Below, one piece after another: positions 10,757 through 19,989 of a stretch of DNA of 64,000 bases. Both the position numbers and the translations under genes were made by a program. Position 1 is the first letter of the stretch. Every line of letters begins with the position of its first letter. The notes under the pieces were generated by a model. That model was not told the origin of the DNA and did no database searches. It saw nothing but the letters and a program-made list of their open reading frames with translations. Origin of the DNA: Xenophilus azovorans DSM 13620 (GTDB lineage Bacteria; Pseudomonadota; Gammaproteobacteria; Burkholderiales; Burkholderiaceae_C); the NCBI RefSeq assembly GCF_000745855.1, contig NZ_JQKD01000004.1, positions 124,001-188,000 on the forward strand, in the 5' to 3' direction.

Positions 10757-11938
10757 TCAACGTGCCACGCCGGCCAGCATGGACTTGGCCAGCACCGTCT
10801 TCTGCACCTCGTCGCTGCCGCCGTAGATGGTGGCGGCTCGCAGGAAGGCAAAGCGCTCCATCGCATGGGCGTGGGGTGAATCGGCCAGCGCGCCCTGCGC
10901 GTGCCAGGGCCAGGCCTGTTCGGCGCCGACCTCGAGCGCCAGCTCCGACAATGTCTGCTGCACCGCGGTGCCCATCAGCTTGAGCATCGACGACTCCGGG
11001 CCCGGCGCTTTACCCGCAGCCATGGAGGAGAGCACGCGCAGATTGGTGAACTCCAGCGCCATCAGGTCGATCTCGGCACGCGCCAGGCGGGCGGACATGC
11101 CGGGCTGGTCGATCAGCCGTCCACCGCCCCAGCCGCGCGATTCGGCCGAGCGCAACACGTTGGCCATCGCCGCCTTCGAGTCGGCCACGCCGGCGATGCT
11201 GGTGCGCTCGTGCGTGAGCAGGTACTTGGCGATCTCCCAGCCCTGCCCTTCCTTGCCCACCAGGTTGCTGCGCGGCACGCGCAGGTCCGTGAAGAAGACC
11301 TGGTTCAGGTGGTGCTCGCCGTCGATCGAGACGATGGGCCGCACCTCGATGCCGGGACGGTCCATCTCGATCAGCAGGAAGGAGATGCCCTCCTGCTTCT
11401 TGCCGGTGCTGGCCGTGCGCACCAGGCAGAACATGTGCGTGGCCCAGTGCGCGTAGGTGGTCCAGATCTTCGAGCCGTTGATGACGTAGTCGTCGCCGTC
11501 GGCCACCGCGGTGGTGGCCAGACTCGCCAGGTCGGAGCCCGCGCCGGGCTCGGAATAGCCCTGGCACCACCAGTCCTCGCAGCGGCGGATGCGCGGCAGG
11601 TACTGCGCCTTCTGCGCCTCGGTGCCGAAGGCGATCAGCACCGGGCCCAGCATGATCACGCCCATCGACAGGCCCACCGGCGCGTTGGCGGCGGCGCGCT
11701 CCAGGTCGTACAGATAGCGCTGCGTCGGCGTCCAGCCGGGCCCGCCGTGCTCCTTGCGCCAGCCCACGACCAGGTAGCCCTGCTCGTCGAGGCGGCGCTG
11801 CCAGTGCACGATGTCGTCGCGCGTCAGCATCTGCCCGCTCTGGACCTTGCGCCGCAGGGCTTCGGGGGTGTTGGCCGCGAACCAAGCGCGCACGCCGCGC
11901 TGGAAGGCGCGGTCCTCGTCACTGAATGTCAGGTCCAT
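10757..11938 (-). CDS. Acyl-CoA dehydrogenase, catalytic-type subunit
   Basis: A 393-residue ACAD that starts MDLTFSDEDRAFQ and carries GYSEPGAGSDLASL, NGSKIWTTYAHWA and the closing loop IYGGSDEVQKTVLAK. The Glu in the GGSDE loop and LTHERTSIAGV on helix G are the expected catalytic elements of the FadE26-like branch. It is followed directly by the shorter-motif ACAD at 9584 and preceded by the SDR. It probably forms a heteromeric dehydrogenase with 9584, acting on a bulky or branched acyl-CoA. The C-terminal half of the fused ACAD at 53641 belongs to the same branch (GYSEPSAGSD, IYGGSNEIQ). Confidence 0.9.
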   Translation of the reverse strand: MDLTFSDEDRAFQRGVRAWFAANTPEALRRKVQSGQMLTRDDIVHWQRRLDEQGYLVVGWRKEHGGPGWTPTQRYLYDLERAAANAPVGLSMGVIMLGPVLIAFGTEAQKAQYLPRIRRCEDWWCQGYSEPGAGSDLASLATTAVADGDDYVINGSKIWTTYAHWATHMFCLVRTASTGKKQEGISFLLIEMDRPGIEVRPIVSIDGEHHLNQVFFTDLRVPRSNLVGKEGQGWEIAKYLLTHERTSIAGVADSKAAMANVLRSAESRGWGGGRLIDQPGMSARLARAEIDLMALEFTNLRVLSSMAAGKAPGPESSMLKLMGTAVQQTLSELALEVGAEQAWPWHAQGALADSPHAHAMERFAFLRAATIYGGSDEVQKTVLAKSMLAGVAR

Positions 11939-12004
11939 CGGGTGGCAAACCTTCTTCGAAAGCGGGTCGAGCCGACGCGCGTGCGGCGCGGCGGCTTGCA
12001 GGCT

Positions 12005-12832
12005 TCAGAGCGAGATGCCGCCGCCGCAGATCAGCACCTGGCCACTGATGTAGTTGGATTCGGGCGTGCACAGCAGGTACACCGAGCCCGCGGCCTCTTC
12101 GGGCGTGCCGCCGCGGCCGAGCGGGATGGTGCGCTCCATCATCGTCATCAGCTCGGGGTTGACCCCCACCTTGATCTGCCGGCCCTCGACGTCGATCGAG
12201 GCGTTGCCGCCGGCGGTGGCTTCGGTCAGGCGGGTCTTGATCAGGCCGAAGGCCACCGCATTGACGTTGACCTTGTAGCGCCCCCACTCCTTGGACAGCG
12301 CCTTGGTCAGGCCGATGATGCCGGCCTTGCCGGCCGAGTAGTTGGCCTGGCCGGCATTGCCGCCGGTACCGGCGACCGACGAGATGTTGACCACCTTGCG
12401 GAACACTTCCTTGCCGGCATCGGCCTCGACCTTGGACTGGTGGCGGAAGTAGTCGGCCGCGGCGCGCAGGATCTTGAACGGCGCCGTCAGGTGCACGTCG
12501 AGGATCGCGTGCCACTGTTCGTCGGTCATCTTCTGCACCACGTTGTCCCAGGTGTAGCCGGCGTTGTTGACGATGATGTCCAGGCCGCCGAAGCCGTCGA
12601 TCGCGGTCTTGACGAACTTCTCGGCAAAGCCTTCGGCGGTGACGCTGCCGGCACAGGCCAGGGCCTGGCCGCCCGCGGCCTTGATGGCGGCGACGGTTTC
12701 TTCGGCCGGTCCGGCGTCGAGGTCATTCACGACGACCTTGGCGCCTTCGCCGGCCAGTTTCATCGCGATGGCGCGGCCGATGCCGCGGCCGGAGCCGGAA
12801 ACGATGGCCACTTTGCCTTCGAGCTTCTTCAT
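12005..12832 (-). CDS. Short-chain dehydrogenase/reductase (3-hydroxyacyl-CoA dehydrogenase type)
   Basis: A 275-residue classical SDR. It has the nucleotide motif SGSGRGIGRA (12-21), NNAG after LDIIV, and the catalytic Ser-Tyr-Lys set in NISSVAG and NYSAGKAG. VVVNDLD after strand 2 has Asp at the end, favouring NAD over NADP. The stretch DYFRHQSKVEADAGKEVFRKVVN and the RYKVNVNAVAFG region resemble the dehydrogenase part of peroxisomal-type multifunctional beta-oxidation enzymes. Together with the two hotdog genes upstream it would give hydration and oxidation of an enoyl-CoA. Confidence 0.9.
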   Translation of the reverse strand: MKKLEGKVAIVSGSGRGIGRAIAMKLAGEGAKVVVNDLDAGPAEETVAAIKAAGGQALACAGSVTAEGFAEKFVKTAIDGFGGLDIIVNNAGYTWDNVVQKMTDEQWHAILDVHLTAPFKILRAAADYFRHQSKVEADAGKEVFRKVVNISSVAGTGGNAGQANYSAGKAGIIGLTKALSKEWGRYKVNVNAVAFGLIKTRLTEATAGGNASIDVEGRQIKVGVNPELMTMMERTIPLGRGGTPEEAAGSVYLLCTPESNYISGQVLICGGGISL

Positions 12833-12871
12833 GGGTGTCTCCAGAGAATGGGATTCGGTGTGGATGCGGGG

Positions 12872-13288
12872 TCAGTCCAGCGCGACGATGGCGTCGCCGC
12901 TGAGCGTGACCTGCTCGCCGTTGCGCAAGGCCGTCAGCTCAATGCGCGCGCAGGGGCGGCCGCGGTACTCGAGCTTCTCGACGACCTTGCCGCTGCACTG
13001 CACGCGGTCGGCCACCTGGGTGATGGCCGCGAAGCGCACGCCGTAGTTGAGCACGCGGCTTTGCGGCACCCACTGGGTGAGCGCGCGCGCCAGGTAGGCC
13101 ATCGACAGCATGCCGTGCGCGAACACGTCCTTCATGCCGGCCTTGCGGGCAAAGTCGAGGTCGATGTGGATGGGGTTGTGGTCACCCGAGGCGCCGGCAA
13201 ACAGGGCCAGCGTGGTGCGCGAGATCGGCGGCAGCTCGAGCATGGGCATGGCGTCGCCCACGTTCACGTTCTTGGGATCGAAACTCAT
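12872..13288 (-). CDS. MaoC-type (R)-specific enoyl-CoA hydratase subunit
   Basis: A 138-residue hotdog protein with the hydratase motif ASGDHNPIHID and FAHGMLSMAYLAR, so the catalytic Asp and His are present. Start at MSFDPKNVNVG. It lies 20 bases downstream of a second, slightly larger hotdog gene (13309). In HadAB and ChsH1-type systems two such proteins, one with the full hydratase motif, form a heterodimeric dehydratase/hydratase, which is the likely arrangement here. It would hydrate the product of the ACAD pair encoded next to it. Confidence 0.9.
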   Translation of the reverse strand: MSFDPKNVNVGDAMPMLELPPISRTTLALFAGASGDHNPIHIDLDFARKAGMKDVFAHGMLSMAYLARALTQWVPQSRVLNYGVRFAAITQVADRVQCSGKVVEKLEYRGRPCARIELTALRNGEQVTLSGDAIVALD

Positions 13289-13308
13289 CGTGCGTCTCCT
13301 CTCACTTC

Positions 13309-13752
13309 TCAACCGTGGCGCACGACAAGAATGCCGCGCATGTCGGCGACGTGCTCGCCGAGCTGGTTGGTGACCTTGGACTCGCGCACCACGAACTCGA
13401 GCAGGCCGCCCTTCTTGTCGTAGATGTCGGTGACCCTGGTCTCGATGCGCAGGGTGTCGCCGGCGCACACCGGGGCGTGGTAGTCGAAGTGCTGCTCACC
13501 GTGCAGCACCTTGCCCAGGTCGATCTCGAATTCCTGGATCATCTTCATCGACACGCCGGCATCGCTCTCGGCGCCGAAGAAGAAGGTGGGCGGCGCGACG
13601 ATGCCGCGATAGCCCGCGGCCTTGGCCGCGGCTTCATCGGTGTGGATCGGGTCGGTGAGGCCGATCACCTTGGCGAAGAAGGCGATGCGCCCCTTTTCAA
13701 CCGTCCACAGCGTGGGCGGCGGCGCATAGCCGATGTGCTTCCTGTCGATCAT
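13309..13752 (-). CDS. MaoC/FAS1-type dehydratase N-terminal domain protein (hotdog)
   Basis: A 147-residue single-hotdog protein of the FAS1_DH/HadA-like kind. It starts MIDRKHIGYAPPP and has FAKVIGLTDPIHTDEAAAKAAGYRGIVAPPTF. The spacing resembles the MaoC motif, but the usual Gly-Asp is Thr-Asp and AHG is APP, as in the non-catalytic partner of heterodimeric hydratases. It lies directly upstream of the full-motif MaoC gene at 12872. Later residues (ADMRGILVVRHG) end the fold as in HadA. Partnership is inferred from gene order. Confidence 0.85.
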   Translation of the reverse strand: MIDRKHIGYAPPPTLWTVEKGRIAFFAKVIGLTDPIHTDEAAAKAAGYRGIVAPPTFFFGAESDAGVSMKMIQEFEIDLGKVLHGEQHFDYHAPVCAGDTLRIETRVTDIYDKKGGLLEFVVRESKVTNQLGEHVADMRGILVVRHG

Positions 13753-13778
13753 GGGTGTTGGCCCTTTGTTGATGGCAT

Positions 13779-14963
13779 TCAAGCCGCTTGGTACAGGGTC
13801 ACGACGCAGGCGCCGCCGAGCCCCAGGTTGTGCTGCAGGGCGGTGCGCGCACCCTTCACCTGCCGCTGCTCTGCCGTGCCGCGCAGCTGGTGCGTCAACT
13901 CGTAGCACTGCGCCAGCCCGGTCGCGCCCAGCGGGTGGCCCTTGGAGAGCAGGCCGCCCGACGGGTTGGTGACGACCTTGCCGCCATAGGTGTTGTCGCC
14001 ATCGCGCACGAACTTCTCGGCGCCGCCCTCGGGGCACAGGCCCAGGCTCTCGTAGGTGATGAGCTCATTCTGCGCGAAGCAGTCGTGCAGCTCGACGACG
14101 TCGATGTCCTTCGGGCCGATGCCGGCCGCCTCGTAGACCTTGCGGCCGGCCTCCTTGGCCATGTCGTAGCCGACCACGCGCATCATGTCGTGCGCCTCGA
14201 ACGTGCTGGGGAAGTCGGTGGTCATGGCCTGCGCGGCGATGCGCACCTGGCGGTTCAAGCCGTGCTTCTTGGCGTAGGCCTCCGAGCAGATGACGGCCGC
14301 GGCGGCGCCGCAGGTGGGCGGGCAGGCCATCAGGCGCGTCATCACGCCCTCCCACATCATCGGCGCGGCCATCACGTCGTCCACGCTGACCTCCTTGCGG
14401 AACAGCGCCAGCGGGTTGTTCACCGCATGGCGGCTGGCCTTGGCGCGGATGGCGGCGAAGGTTTCGAGCTTGGTGCCGTACTTGTCCATGTGCGCCTTGC
14501 CGGCGCCGCCGAAGTAGCGCAGCGCGAGCGGGATCTCAGGGTGCCCGACTAGTTCGTCGGTGACCTGGTCGAACTGCTCGAACGGCGTCGGGCGGTCGGG
14601 GAAGGCGGCCTTGATCGCCCCGGGCTGCATCTGCTCGAAGCCGAGTGCCAGCACGCACTCGGCAGCGCCCGACTGCACCGCCTGGCGCGCCAGGAACAGC
14701 GCCGATGAGCCGGTGGAGCAGTTGTTGTTGACGTTGAGCACCGGGATGCCCGTCATGCCCAGCGGGTACAGCGCGCGCTGGCCGCAGGTGGAGTCGCCAT
14801 ACACGTAGCCGACGAAGGCCTGTTCGATGGCCTTGTAGTCCACGCCGGCATCCTGGAGCGCCTGGCGCGCGGCCTTCTCGCCCATCACGTTGTAGGGCTC
14901 GCTGGCGCCGGGTTTGGCGAAGGGAATCATGCCGACGCCGGCAACGATGACTGTGTGGCTCAT
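13779..14963 (-). CDS. Thiolase family protein, SCP-x/lipid-transfer thiolase type
   Basis: A 394-residue thiolase of the sterol-carrier-protein-x branch, expected to split a 3-oxoacyl-CoA with CoA. The nucleophilic cysteine is Cys82 in NNNCSTGSSALF. The downstream SCP-x pattern ELHDCFAQNELITYE and NPSGGLLSKGHPLGATG supply the His of the active site. There is no fused SCP2 domain and no DUF35 gene beside it. The start was set at MSHTVIVAG, ten bases after CAGGAG-like sequence; the longer frame is not conserved-looking. It belongs to the 458-16545 unit and would close its beta-oxidation round. Confidence 0.91.
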   Translation of the reverse strand: MSHTVIVAGVGMIPFAKPGASEPYNVMGEKAARQALQDAGVDYKAIEQAFVGYVYGDSTCGQRALYPLGMTGIPVLNVNNNCSTGSSALFLARQAVQSGAAECVLALGFEQMQPGAIKAAFPDRPTPFEQFDQVTDELVGHPEIPLALRYFGGAGKAHMDKYGTKLETFAAIRAKASRHAVNNPLALFRKEVSVDDVMAAPMMWEGVMTRLMACPPTCGAAAAVICSEAYAKKHGLNRQVRIAAQAMTTDFPSTFEAHDMMRVVGYDMAKEAGRKVYEAAGIGPKDIDVVELHDCFAQNELITYESLGLCPEGGAEKFVRDGDNTYGGKVVTNPSGGLLSKGHPLGATGLAQCYELTHQLRGTAEQRQVKGARTALQHNLGLGGACVVTLYQAA

Positions 14964-15027
14964 GGAAAGCTCCTGGGGTTGGACAAGACGTTGATGCCGC
15001 GGGGCCGGCACGTGGCCACGGCGCGGT

Positions 15028-16545
15028 TCATTCGGCGAGCCATTGACGCTCGACCTCGTGGCGCTGGATCTTTCCGGTGCTGCTGCGCGGGAACGCGGCC
15101 AGCTCGACGAACCGGATCTCCTTGGGAACCTTGAAGCCGGCGAGCTGCTCGCGGCAGCGGCTCAGCAGGGGCTCGCCGTCGGCAGCCGCACCCGGCTGCA
15201 CGGCGACGAAGGCCACCGGTACCTCGCCCCAGCGCTCGTCGCGTCGGCGCACCACCACGGCGTCGGCCACCGCGGGCTGGGCCAGCAGCACGCGCTCGAT
15301 CTCGGCCGGGTAGATGTTCTCGCCGCCGGACTTGATGAGGTACTTGACGCGGTCGACGAAGTCGAGCGAACCGTCGGCGCGGCGCACGAACAGGTCGCCC
15401 ATGTGGAACCAGCCGCCGCGGAAGTCGTGCGCGTTCACCTCGGGCGCGTTCCAGTAGCCGGAGAAGAGCGTCGGGCCGCGCAGCACGGCCTCCCCGGGTG
15501 TGCCCGGTGGCACGTCGCGGTCGTCGGCGTCGACCAGCCGCACGCGGCAGAAGCCCGACTCGCGCTTGGCCAGGCTCGTGGGCACGACGCCCGGCGCCAG
15601 CAGCGCGCCGGAGGCCGGCGCCAGACCGGTCTCGGTGGCGCCGAAGCTGTTGATGTAGGGCGCACCGAGCAGGCCGGTCAGCTCGGCGATCTGCTGCAGT
15701 GGCACCAGGTCGGCCATCGCGCCCACCAGCCGCACGCCGCGCGGGCGCGTGCGGTGGCGCTTCAGACCCTCGATGAGCAGGTCGATCATGCCGGGCATCG
15801 CCACCAGCCAGCCGATGGTCTCGCGCTCGATGGTCGCGCACAGGCGTTCGATGTCCAGACCGTCCTGCACGACGACCTTGCCGCCGAGCATCAGCGTGGC
15901 CAGGCTGAAGTCGGTGGCGGCCATGTGGAACAGCGGGCTCCAGGCCACGTAGGCGTGTTCGGCGCCGATGCCGTAGTCGGCGGCGAAGCACATCGCACGC
16001 GCCACCATCGCGCGCTGGCTGATGACGGCGCCCTTGGGCAGGCCGGTGGTGCCGCTGGTGTAGAGGATGACCAAGCCCTGCTCGGCGTCGACCTCTTGCT
16101 GTGGATCGTCCTCGCTGCGGCCCTCAAGAAGGCCGTCGAACTCGGCATCCAGCCCGATCACCGGGCAGTCCGCCCAGCCGATGCGCGCCAGCACATCGGC
16201 ATGGCGCCGCGAGACGAACACCAGGCGCGGCGACACGAGGCCGAGGCAATGCGCCGCCTCGCCGTCCGCCAGCCGCCAGTTCAGGCAGGCCACGATGGCA
16301 CCGATCTTGGCCGCCGCGAGCTGCAGCCCGATGTACTCGCGCCGATTCTCCGCCAGCACCGCGATGCGATCGCCGGCACCCACGCCGCCGGCCAGCAGGG
16401 CCTGCGCGATGCGGCAGGCCCAGCCATCGAGTTGCCCGAAGCTCAGCGCGCCCTGCGCGTCCTGCAGCGCGGGCGCGTCGCGGCGCACGACCGCCTGCTT
16501 GCGCAGCAGGTCGGCGACGGTCAGGGGCAATGCCTTGCTCTGCAT
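15028..16545 (-). CDS. AMP-dependent acyl-CoA synthetase
   Basis: A 505-residue class I adenylate-forming enzyme that activates an acid to its CoA ester. The phosphate loop ILYTSGTTGLPKGA, NSFGATETG, the GDLF...LDFVDRVKYLIKSGGENIYP hinge and the closing lysine in RSSTGKIQRHEVE are all present. It is the promoter-proximal gene of the 15-gene minus-strand run and is transcribed away from 16721. The divergent region between carries a strong -35 and a member of the shared 14-bp motif. The substrate is not evident. Confidence 0.92.
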   Translation of the reverse strand: MQSKALPLTVADLLRKQAVVRRDAPALQDAQGALSFGQLDGWACRIAQALLAGGVGAGDRIAVLAENRREYIGLQLAAAKIGAIVACLNWRLADGEAAHCLGLVSPRLVFVSRRHADVLARIGWADCPVIGLDAEFDGLLEGRSEDDPQQEVDAEQGLVILYTSGTTGLPKGAVISQRAMVARAMCFAADYGIGAEHAYVAWSPLFHMAATDFSLATLMLGGKVVVQDGLDIERLCATIERETIGWLVAMPGMIDLLIEGLKRHRTRPRGVRLVGAMADLVPLQQIAELTGLLGAPYINSFGATETGLAPASGALLAPGVVPTSLAKRESGFCRVRLVDADDRDVPPGTPGEAVLRGPTLFSGYWNAPEVNAHDFRGGWFHMGDLFVRRADGSLDFVDRVKYLIKSGGENIYPAEIERVLLAQPAVADAVVVRRRDERWGEVPVAFVAVQPGAAADGEPLLSRCREQLAGFKVPKEIRFVELAAFPRSSTGKIQRHEVERQWLAE

Positions 16546-16609
16546 CCTTGGTTCGGGTTGATCGCGACTCGCGCCGAAGTCGGGGCGCCACGGGTCGGCC
16601 TGAGTCTAC

Positions 16610-16623
16610 CTAACGCTTGACAG
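16610..16623. promoter_or_regulatory. Shared 14-bp inverted-repeat operator candidate, site 1
   Basis: CTAACGCTTGACAG fits CNAACRNYYGNTWG except that the right half reads GAC where GTT would be ideal. It lies in the divergent region between the 15-gene minus-strand cluster and the 16721 plus-strand cluster, and overlaps the -35 hexamer of the plus-strand promoter. It is the weakest of the five sites by symmetry. Confidence 0.45.
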
Positions 16624-16645
16624 TTTTACAACGCCCCGTTAACCT
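16617..16645 (+). promoter_or_regulatory. Sigma-70 type promoter for the 16721-30886 cluster
   Basis: A perfect TTGACA -35 (16617-16622) is followed after 17 bases by TAACCT (16640-16645) as a partial -10. The first gene starts 76 bases further on. The -35 overlaps operator site 1, so repression by occlusion is plausible. Confidence 0.5.
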
Positions 16646-16720
16646 TGTCGACGAATCTGGAGGCTGGCGCGCTCTTCCTGGGCGCGGCCCGCCAAGAACA
16701 CAAAATCCAAGGAGACAGCC

Positions 16721-17521
16721 TTGCATTCGTACACGGCGCTGCGCTACGAGAGGCGGGCGCAGACCGCCTGGCTCACGTTGAACCGCCCCGACGCGATGAA
16801 CGCGCTGTCGGACGCGTTGTGCGACGAACTCGCCGATGCCATCGGCCGCATTGAGCGCGACCGCGACGTGCGCGTGGCGGTGCTCACCGGCGCGGGGCGG
16901 GCCTTTTGCGCCGGCGCCGACCTGAAGGGCGTGTTCGAAGGTGGCACCGCTGCGCCGGACGATGAAGACCCGCTCAACGCCTTTCTCGACCGCATTGCCG
17001 GGATGATCGACCGGCTGCGCGTGCTGCCCAAACCCACCATCGCTGCACTCAACGGCCTGACGATGGCCGGCGGCCTCGAGCTGGCGATGGCCTGCGACTT
17101 GATCATCGCCGCCGAAGGCGCGCGCATCGGCGATGCGCACGCCAACTTCGGCGTCTTTCCTGGCGCAGGCGGCGCGGCCGTGCTGCCGCGGCGCATCGGC
17201 CCCACGGCGGCCAAGTACCTGCTGTTCACCGGCGACACGCTGCCGGCGGCCGAGCTGGTGCCGCTGGGCCTGGTGAACCGCGTCGTCCCCGACGCCGAAC
17301 TCGCTGCCGAGGTGGACAAGCTCGCCACGCGCATCGCCTCCAAGAGCCCGCTGGTGCTGCGGCGCATGAAGCAGGCCGTGGCCGACGGGCTGGATCAGCC
17401 GCAGGCCACCGCGCTGCGCCTGGAGCGCCTGGTGCTGGATGCCCACCGCCACTCGCACGACATCCGCGAAGGGGTCGCCGCCTTCGTTGGCAAGCGCAAG
17501 CCCGAGTTCAAGGGCTGCTGA
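16721..17521 (+). CDS. Enoyl-CoA hydratase/isomerase family protein (crotonase)
   Basis: A 266-residue crotonase. It has LNRPDAMNALSDAL, the oxyanion segment AFCAGADLKGVFEGG, NGLTMAGGLELAMACD and then HANFGVFPGAGGAAVLPRRIG, where the usual first catalytic Glu is replaced (HANFG) but the G..PGAGG turn is kept. It ends KRKPEFKG. The start is TTG, supported by AAGGAG (16709-16714) six bases upstream; the next ATG lies well inside the conserved domain. It is the first gene of the 13-gene plus-strand cluster, with a thiolase gene next. Confidence 0.88.
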   Translation: MHSYTALRYERRAQTAWLTLNRPDAMNALSDALCDELADAIGRIERDRDVRVAVLTGAGRAFCAGADLKGVFEGGTAAPDDEDPLNAFLDRIAGMIDRLRVLPKPTIAALNGLTMAGGLELAMACDLIIAAEGARIGDAHANFGVFPGAGGAAVLPRRIGPTAAKYLLFTGDTLPAAELVPLGLVNRVVPDAELAAEVDKLATRIASKSPLVLRRMKQAVADGLDQPQATALRLERLVLDAHRHSHDIREGVAAFVGKRKPEFKGC

Positions 17522-17533
17522 CCCTTTCAAGGA

Positions 17534-18790
17534 ATGCCCGTGAGCACCGCCGCCCTCCCCCCCGCCTACGTCGCCGGCGTCGGCATGACGCCGACCGGCA
17601 AGTTCCTCGACCGCAGCATCAAGCAGCTCACCGCCGACGCGGTGACCGCCGCTCTGGCCGATGCCGGGCTGGCCGTCGCCGACATCCAGGCCGCCTACTT
17701 CTCCAATGCCACGCAGGGCGTGCTCGAGGGTCAGACCATGGTGCGCGGCCAGATCGCGCTGCGCCCGCTGGGTATCGAGGGCATCCCGGTCTACAACCTG
17801 GAGAACGCCTGCGCCAGCGCCAGCTCAGCCTTCAACCTGGCAGTGCAGGCGGTGCGTTCGGGCGAGGTGGAGGTGGCACTGGCCGTCGGCGCCGAGAAGA
17901 TGTTCTGCACCGACAAGGCCAAGATGTTCAGTGTCTTCGACGGGGCCTGGGACCTGCAGGACATCGAGGGCAACAAGACGACGCTGCTGGCCATGGGCCG
18001 CGGCATCGAGCCGCCCGACGGCAGCACCTCGAAGGCGCCTTACAGCCTGTTCATGGACATCTACGCCGCATTCGGCCGCTTCCACATGCGCGAGTTCGGC
18101 ACCACGCAGCGGCAGTTCGCCGCGGTCGCCGCCAAGAACCACGGCCACTCGGCGCACAACCCGCTGGCGCAGTACCGCAACACCTACACCGTCGAGCAGG
18201 TGCTCGCGGCGCCGCCGATCACCTACCCGCTGACCCTGCCGATGTGCGCGCCGATCAGCGACGGCGCCGCCGCCGCCATCGTCTGCTCCGAGGCGGCGCT
18301 GGCGCGCCTCGCCGACCGGCGCCGCGCCGTGCGTGTGCTGGCCTCGGTGGTGGCCACCGGTACCACGCGCAAGCCCGAGGACGTGGGCGGGCACATCACC
18401 GCGAAGGCGTCCAGGCTCGCCTACGAGCGCGCCGGCGTCGGCCCGCAGGACATCTCGGTGGCCGAGGTGCACGATGCCACCGCCATCGGCGAGATCGTGC
18501 AGTCCGAGAACCTGGGCTTCTGCGAGTTCGGTGCCGGCGGCGCGCTGGCCGAGAGCGGCGCCACCACGGTGGGCGGGCGCATCCCGATCAACACCTCGGG
18601 CGGGCTCGAATCCAAGGGCCATCCGATCGGCGCCACCGGCATCGGCCAGTTGCACGAGCTGGTCACGCAGCTGCGCGGCGAGGCCGGCGCGCGCCAGGTG
18701 CAGGGCGCGCGGCTGGCCATGGCCGAGAACGGCGGCGGCCTCTACGGCATCGAGGAAGCCGTCTGCGCCATCACCATCCTCGGCCGCTGA
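17534..18790 (+). CDS. Thiolase family protein, SCP-x type
   Basis: A 418-residue thiolase with the nucleophile at about Cys93 in NACASASSAF. The C-terminal active-site segments are EVHDATAIGEIVQSE and NTSGGLESKGHPIGATG. ENGGGLYGIEEAVCAITIL near the end supplies the last Gly-rich loop, where SCP-x enzymes vary from CxG. The ATG at 17534 directly abuts AAGGA, so GTG 17540 (VSTAALPP), six bases after it, may be the real start. It lies between a crotonase and an ACAD, giving a nearly complete beta-oxidation set. Confidence 0.9.
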   Translation: MPVSTAALPPAYVAGVGMTPTGKFLDRSIKQLTADAVTAALADAGLAVADIQAAYFSNATQGVLEGQTMVRGQIALRPLGIEGIPVYNLENACASASSAFNLAVQAVRSGEVEVALAVGAEKMFCTDKAKMFSVFDGAWDLQDIEGNKTTLLAMGRGIEPPDGSTSKAPYSLFMDIYAAFGRFHMREFGTTQRQFAAVAAKNHGHSAHNPLAQYRNTYTVEQVLAAPPITYPLTLPMCAPISDGAAAAIVCSEAALARLADRRRAVRVLASVVATGTTRKPEDVGGHITAKASRLAYERAGVGPQDISVAEVHDATAIGEIVQSENLGFCEFGAGGALAESGATTVGGRIPINTSGGLESKGHPIGATGIGQLHELVTQLRGEAGARQVQGARLAMAENGGGLYGIEEAVCAITILGR

Positions 18791-18828
18791 CGGCCCGCCG
18801 CAACAAGCCTCCGACAAGCCGACCGATC

Positions 18829-19989
18829 ATGAATTTCCTGCCGACCGACGAACAACGCCTCGCCGTCGAGGGCTTCAACCGCTTCCTCGACACCAGGCTC
18901 GAGCCCATCGTGCGCCGCTACCAGCCCGACAAGCTGATCGAGAAGGAGCGCATGCTGGAGATCTTCCAGATGATGCTGCCCTACGGGATGGGCGGCAACG
19001 GCCTGATCTCGGAAGCGAACGGCGGCCTGGGCATGCCGTGGCTGACCTACGCGATGATGTACGACAACCTCGCCCGCGTCTCGGGCGACGTCGCCATCTC
19101 GCTGCTGATCCAGCAGTTGGGCGCCTACTCGCTGGAGGTGTGCAGCAACGACGCGATGCGGCAGAAGTACCTGCCGCGCATGGTGCGCGCCGAGATCATC
19201 GCCTGCAGCGGCATCAGCGAGCCGGGCGTGGGCAGCAACGTCGCCGAGGTCACCTGCCGCGCCAAGGCCGACGGTGACCACTTCATCGTCAGCGGCGAGA
19301 AGACCTGGATCTCCAACGGCCACTACTCCGATTTCTGCATGGTCATCGTACGCACGTCGGACGAGGGCGCGCGCGGCCTGTCGATGATCCTGGTCGACCG
19401 CCAGGAGCACGGCTACGAGAGCCGCAACATCGACAAACTGGGCCTGAACAGCACCTCCACCGCGCAACTCTTCTTCGACAACGTGCGCGTGCCGGCCGGC
19501 AACATGATGATCCAGGCCGGCACCGGCCTGAAGAACACGCTGGTGCTGTTCGAGAAGGCGCGGCCCATGGTCGGCCTGACCTCGGTGGGCATCGCGCAGG
19601 CGGCGCTGAACAAGGCCGTGGCCTACGCCAAGGAACGCCGCCAGCACGGCAAGCCGATCGGCCAGCACCAGCTGATCCAGGGCATGCTGGCCGACTCGGC
19701 GATCCAGCTCGACGCAGCGCGTCTCCTGATCTACCGCGCCTTCAACCTCATCGACCACGGTGTGCGCAGCGAGGTCGAAAGTGCCATGGCCAAGTGCTAT
19801 GCCACGGAAATTGCGGTGGACGTCGCCTCCAAGGCGGTGCAGATCCACGGCGGCAACGGCATCACCAAGGACTTCGGCGTCGAGCTGCTGTTCCGCAACG
19901 CCCGCATGATGACCATCCCCGACGGCACCACCGAGATCCAGAAGCTGATCATCGGCCGCGCGCTGACCGGTCTCAATGCCTTCTCCTGA
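18829..19989 (+). CDS. Acyl-CoA dehydrogenase
   Basis: A 386-residue ACAD that starts MNFLPTDEQRLAVEGFN. It has CSGISEPGVGSNVAEV, SGEKTWISNGHYSD, KERRQHGKPIGQHQLIQGMLADS, IHGGNGITKDFGVELLFRNARM and the closing loop IPDGTTEIQKLIIGR. The residue aligned with the usual EGT Glu is Asp (PDGT), so catalysis may use an Asp or a Glu elsewhere. The last 14 bases overlap the next gene, an ABC ATPase, so enzyme and transporter genes are translationally coupled. Confidence 0.92.
   Translation: MNFLPTDEQRLAVEGFNRFLDTRLEPIVRRYQPDKLIEKERMLEIFQMMLPYGMGGNGLISEANGGLGMPWLTYAMMYDNLARVSGDVAISLLIQQLGAYSLEVCSNDAMRQKYLPRMVRAEIIACSGISEPGVGSNVAEVTCRAKADGDHFIVSGEKTWISNGHYSDFCMVIVRTSDEGARGLSMILVDRQEHGYESRNIDKLGLNSTSTAQLFFDNVRVPAGNMMIQAGTGLKNTLVLFEKARPMVGLTSVGIAQAALNKAVAYAKERRQHGKPIGQHQLIQGMLADSAIQLDAARLLIYRAFNLIDHGVRSEVESAMAKCYATEIAVDVASKAVQIHGGNGITKDFGVELLFRNARMMTIPDGTTEIQKLIIGRALTGLNAFS

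Noticed and set aside
10901-13423. An 840-codon plus-strand open frame across three minus-strand genes
   Set aside because: It runs across gene borders of clearly coding ACAD, SDR and MaoC genes and has no recognisable domain.
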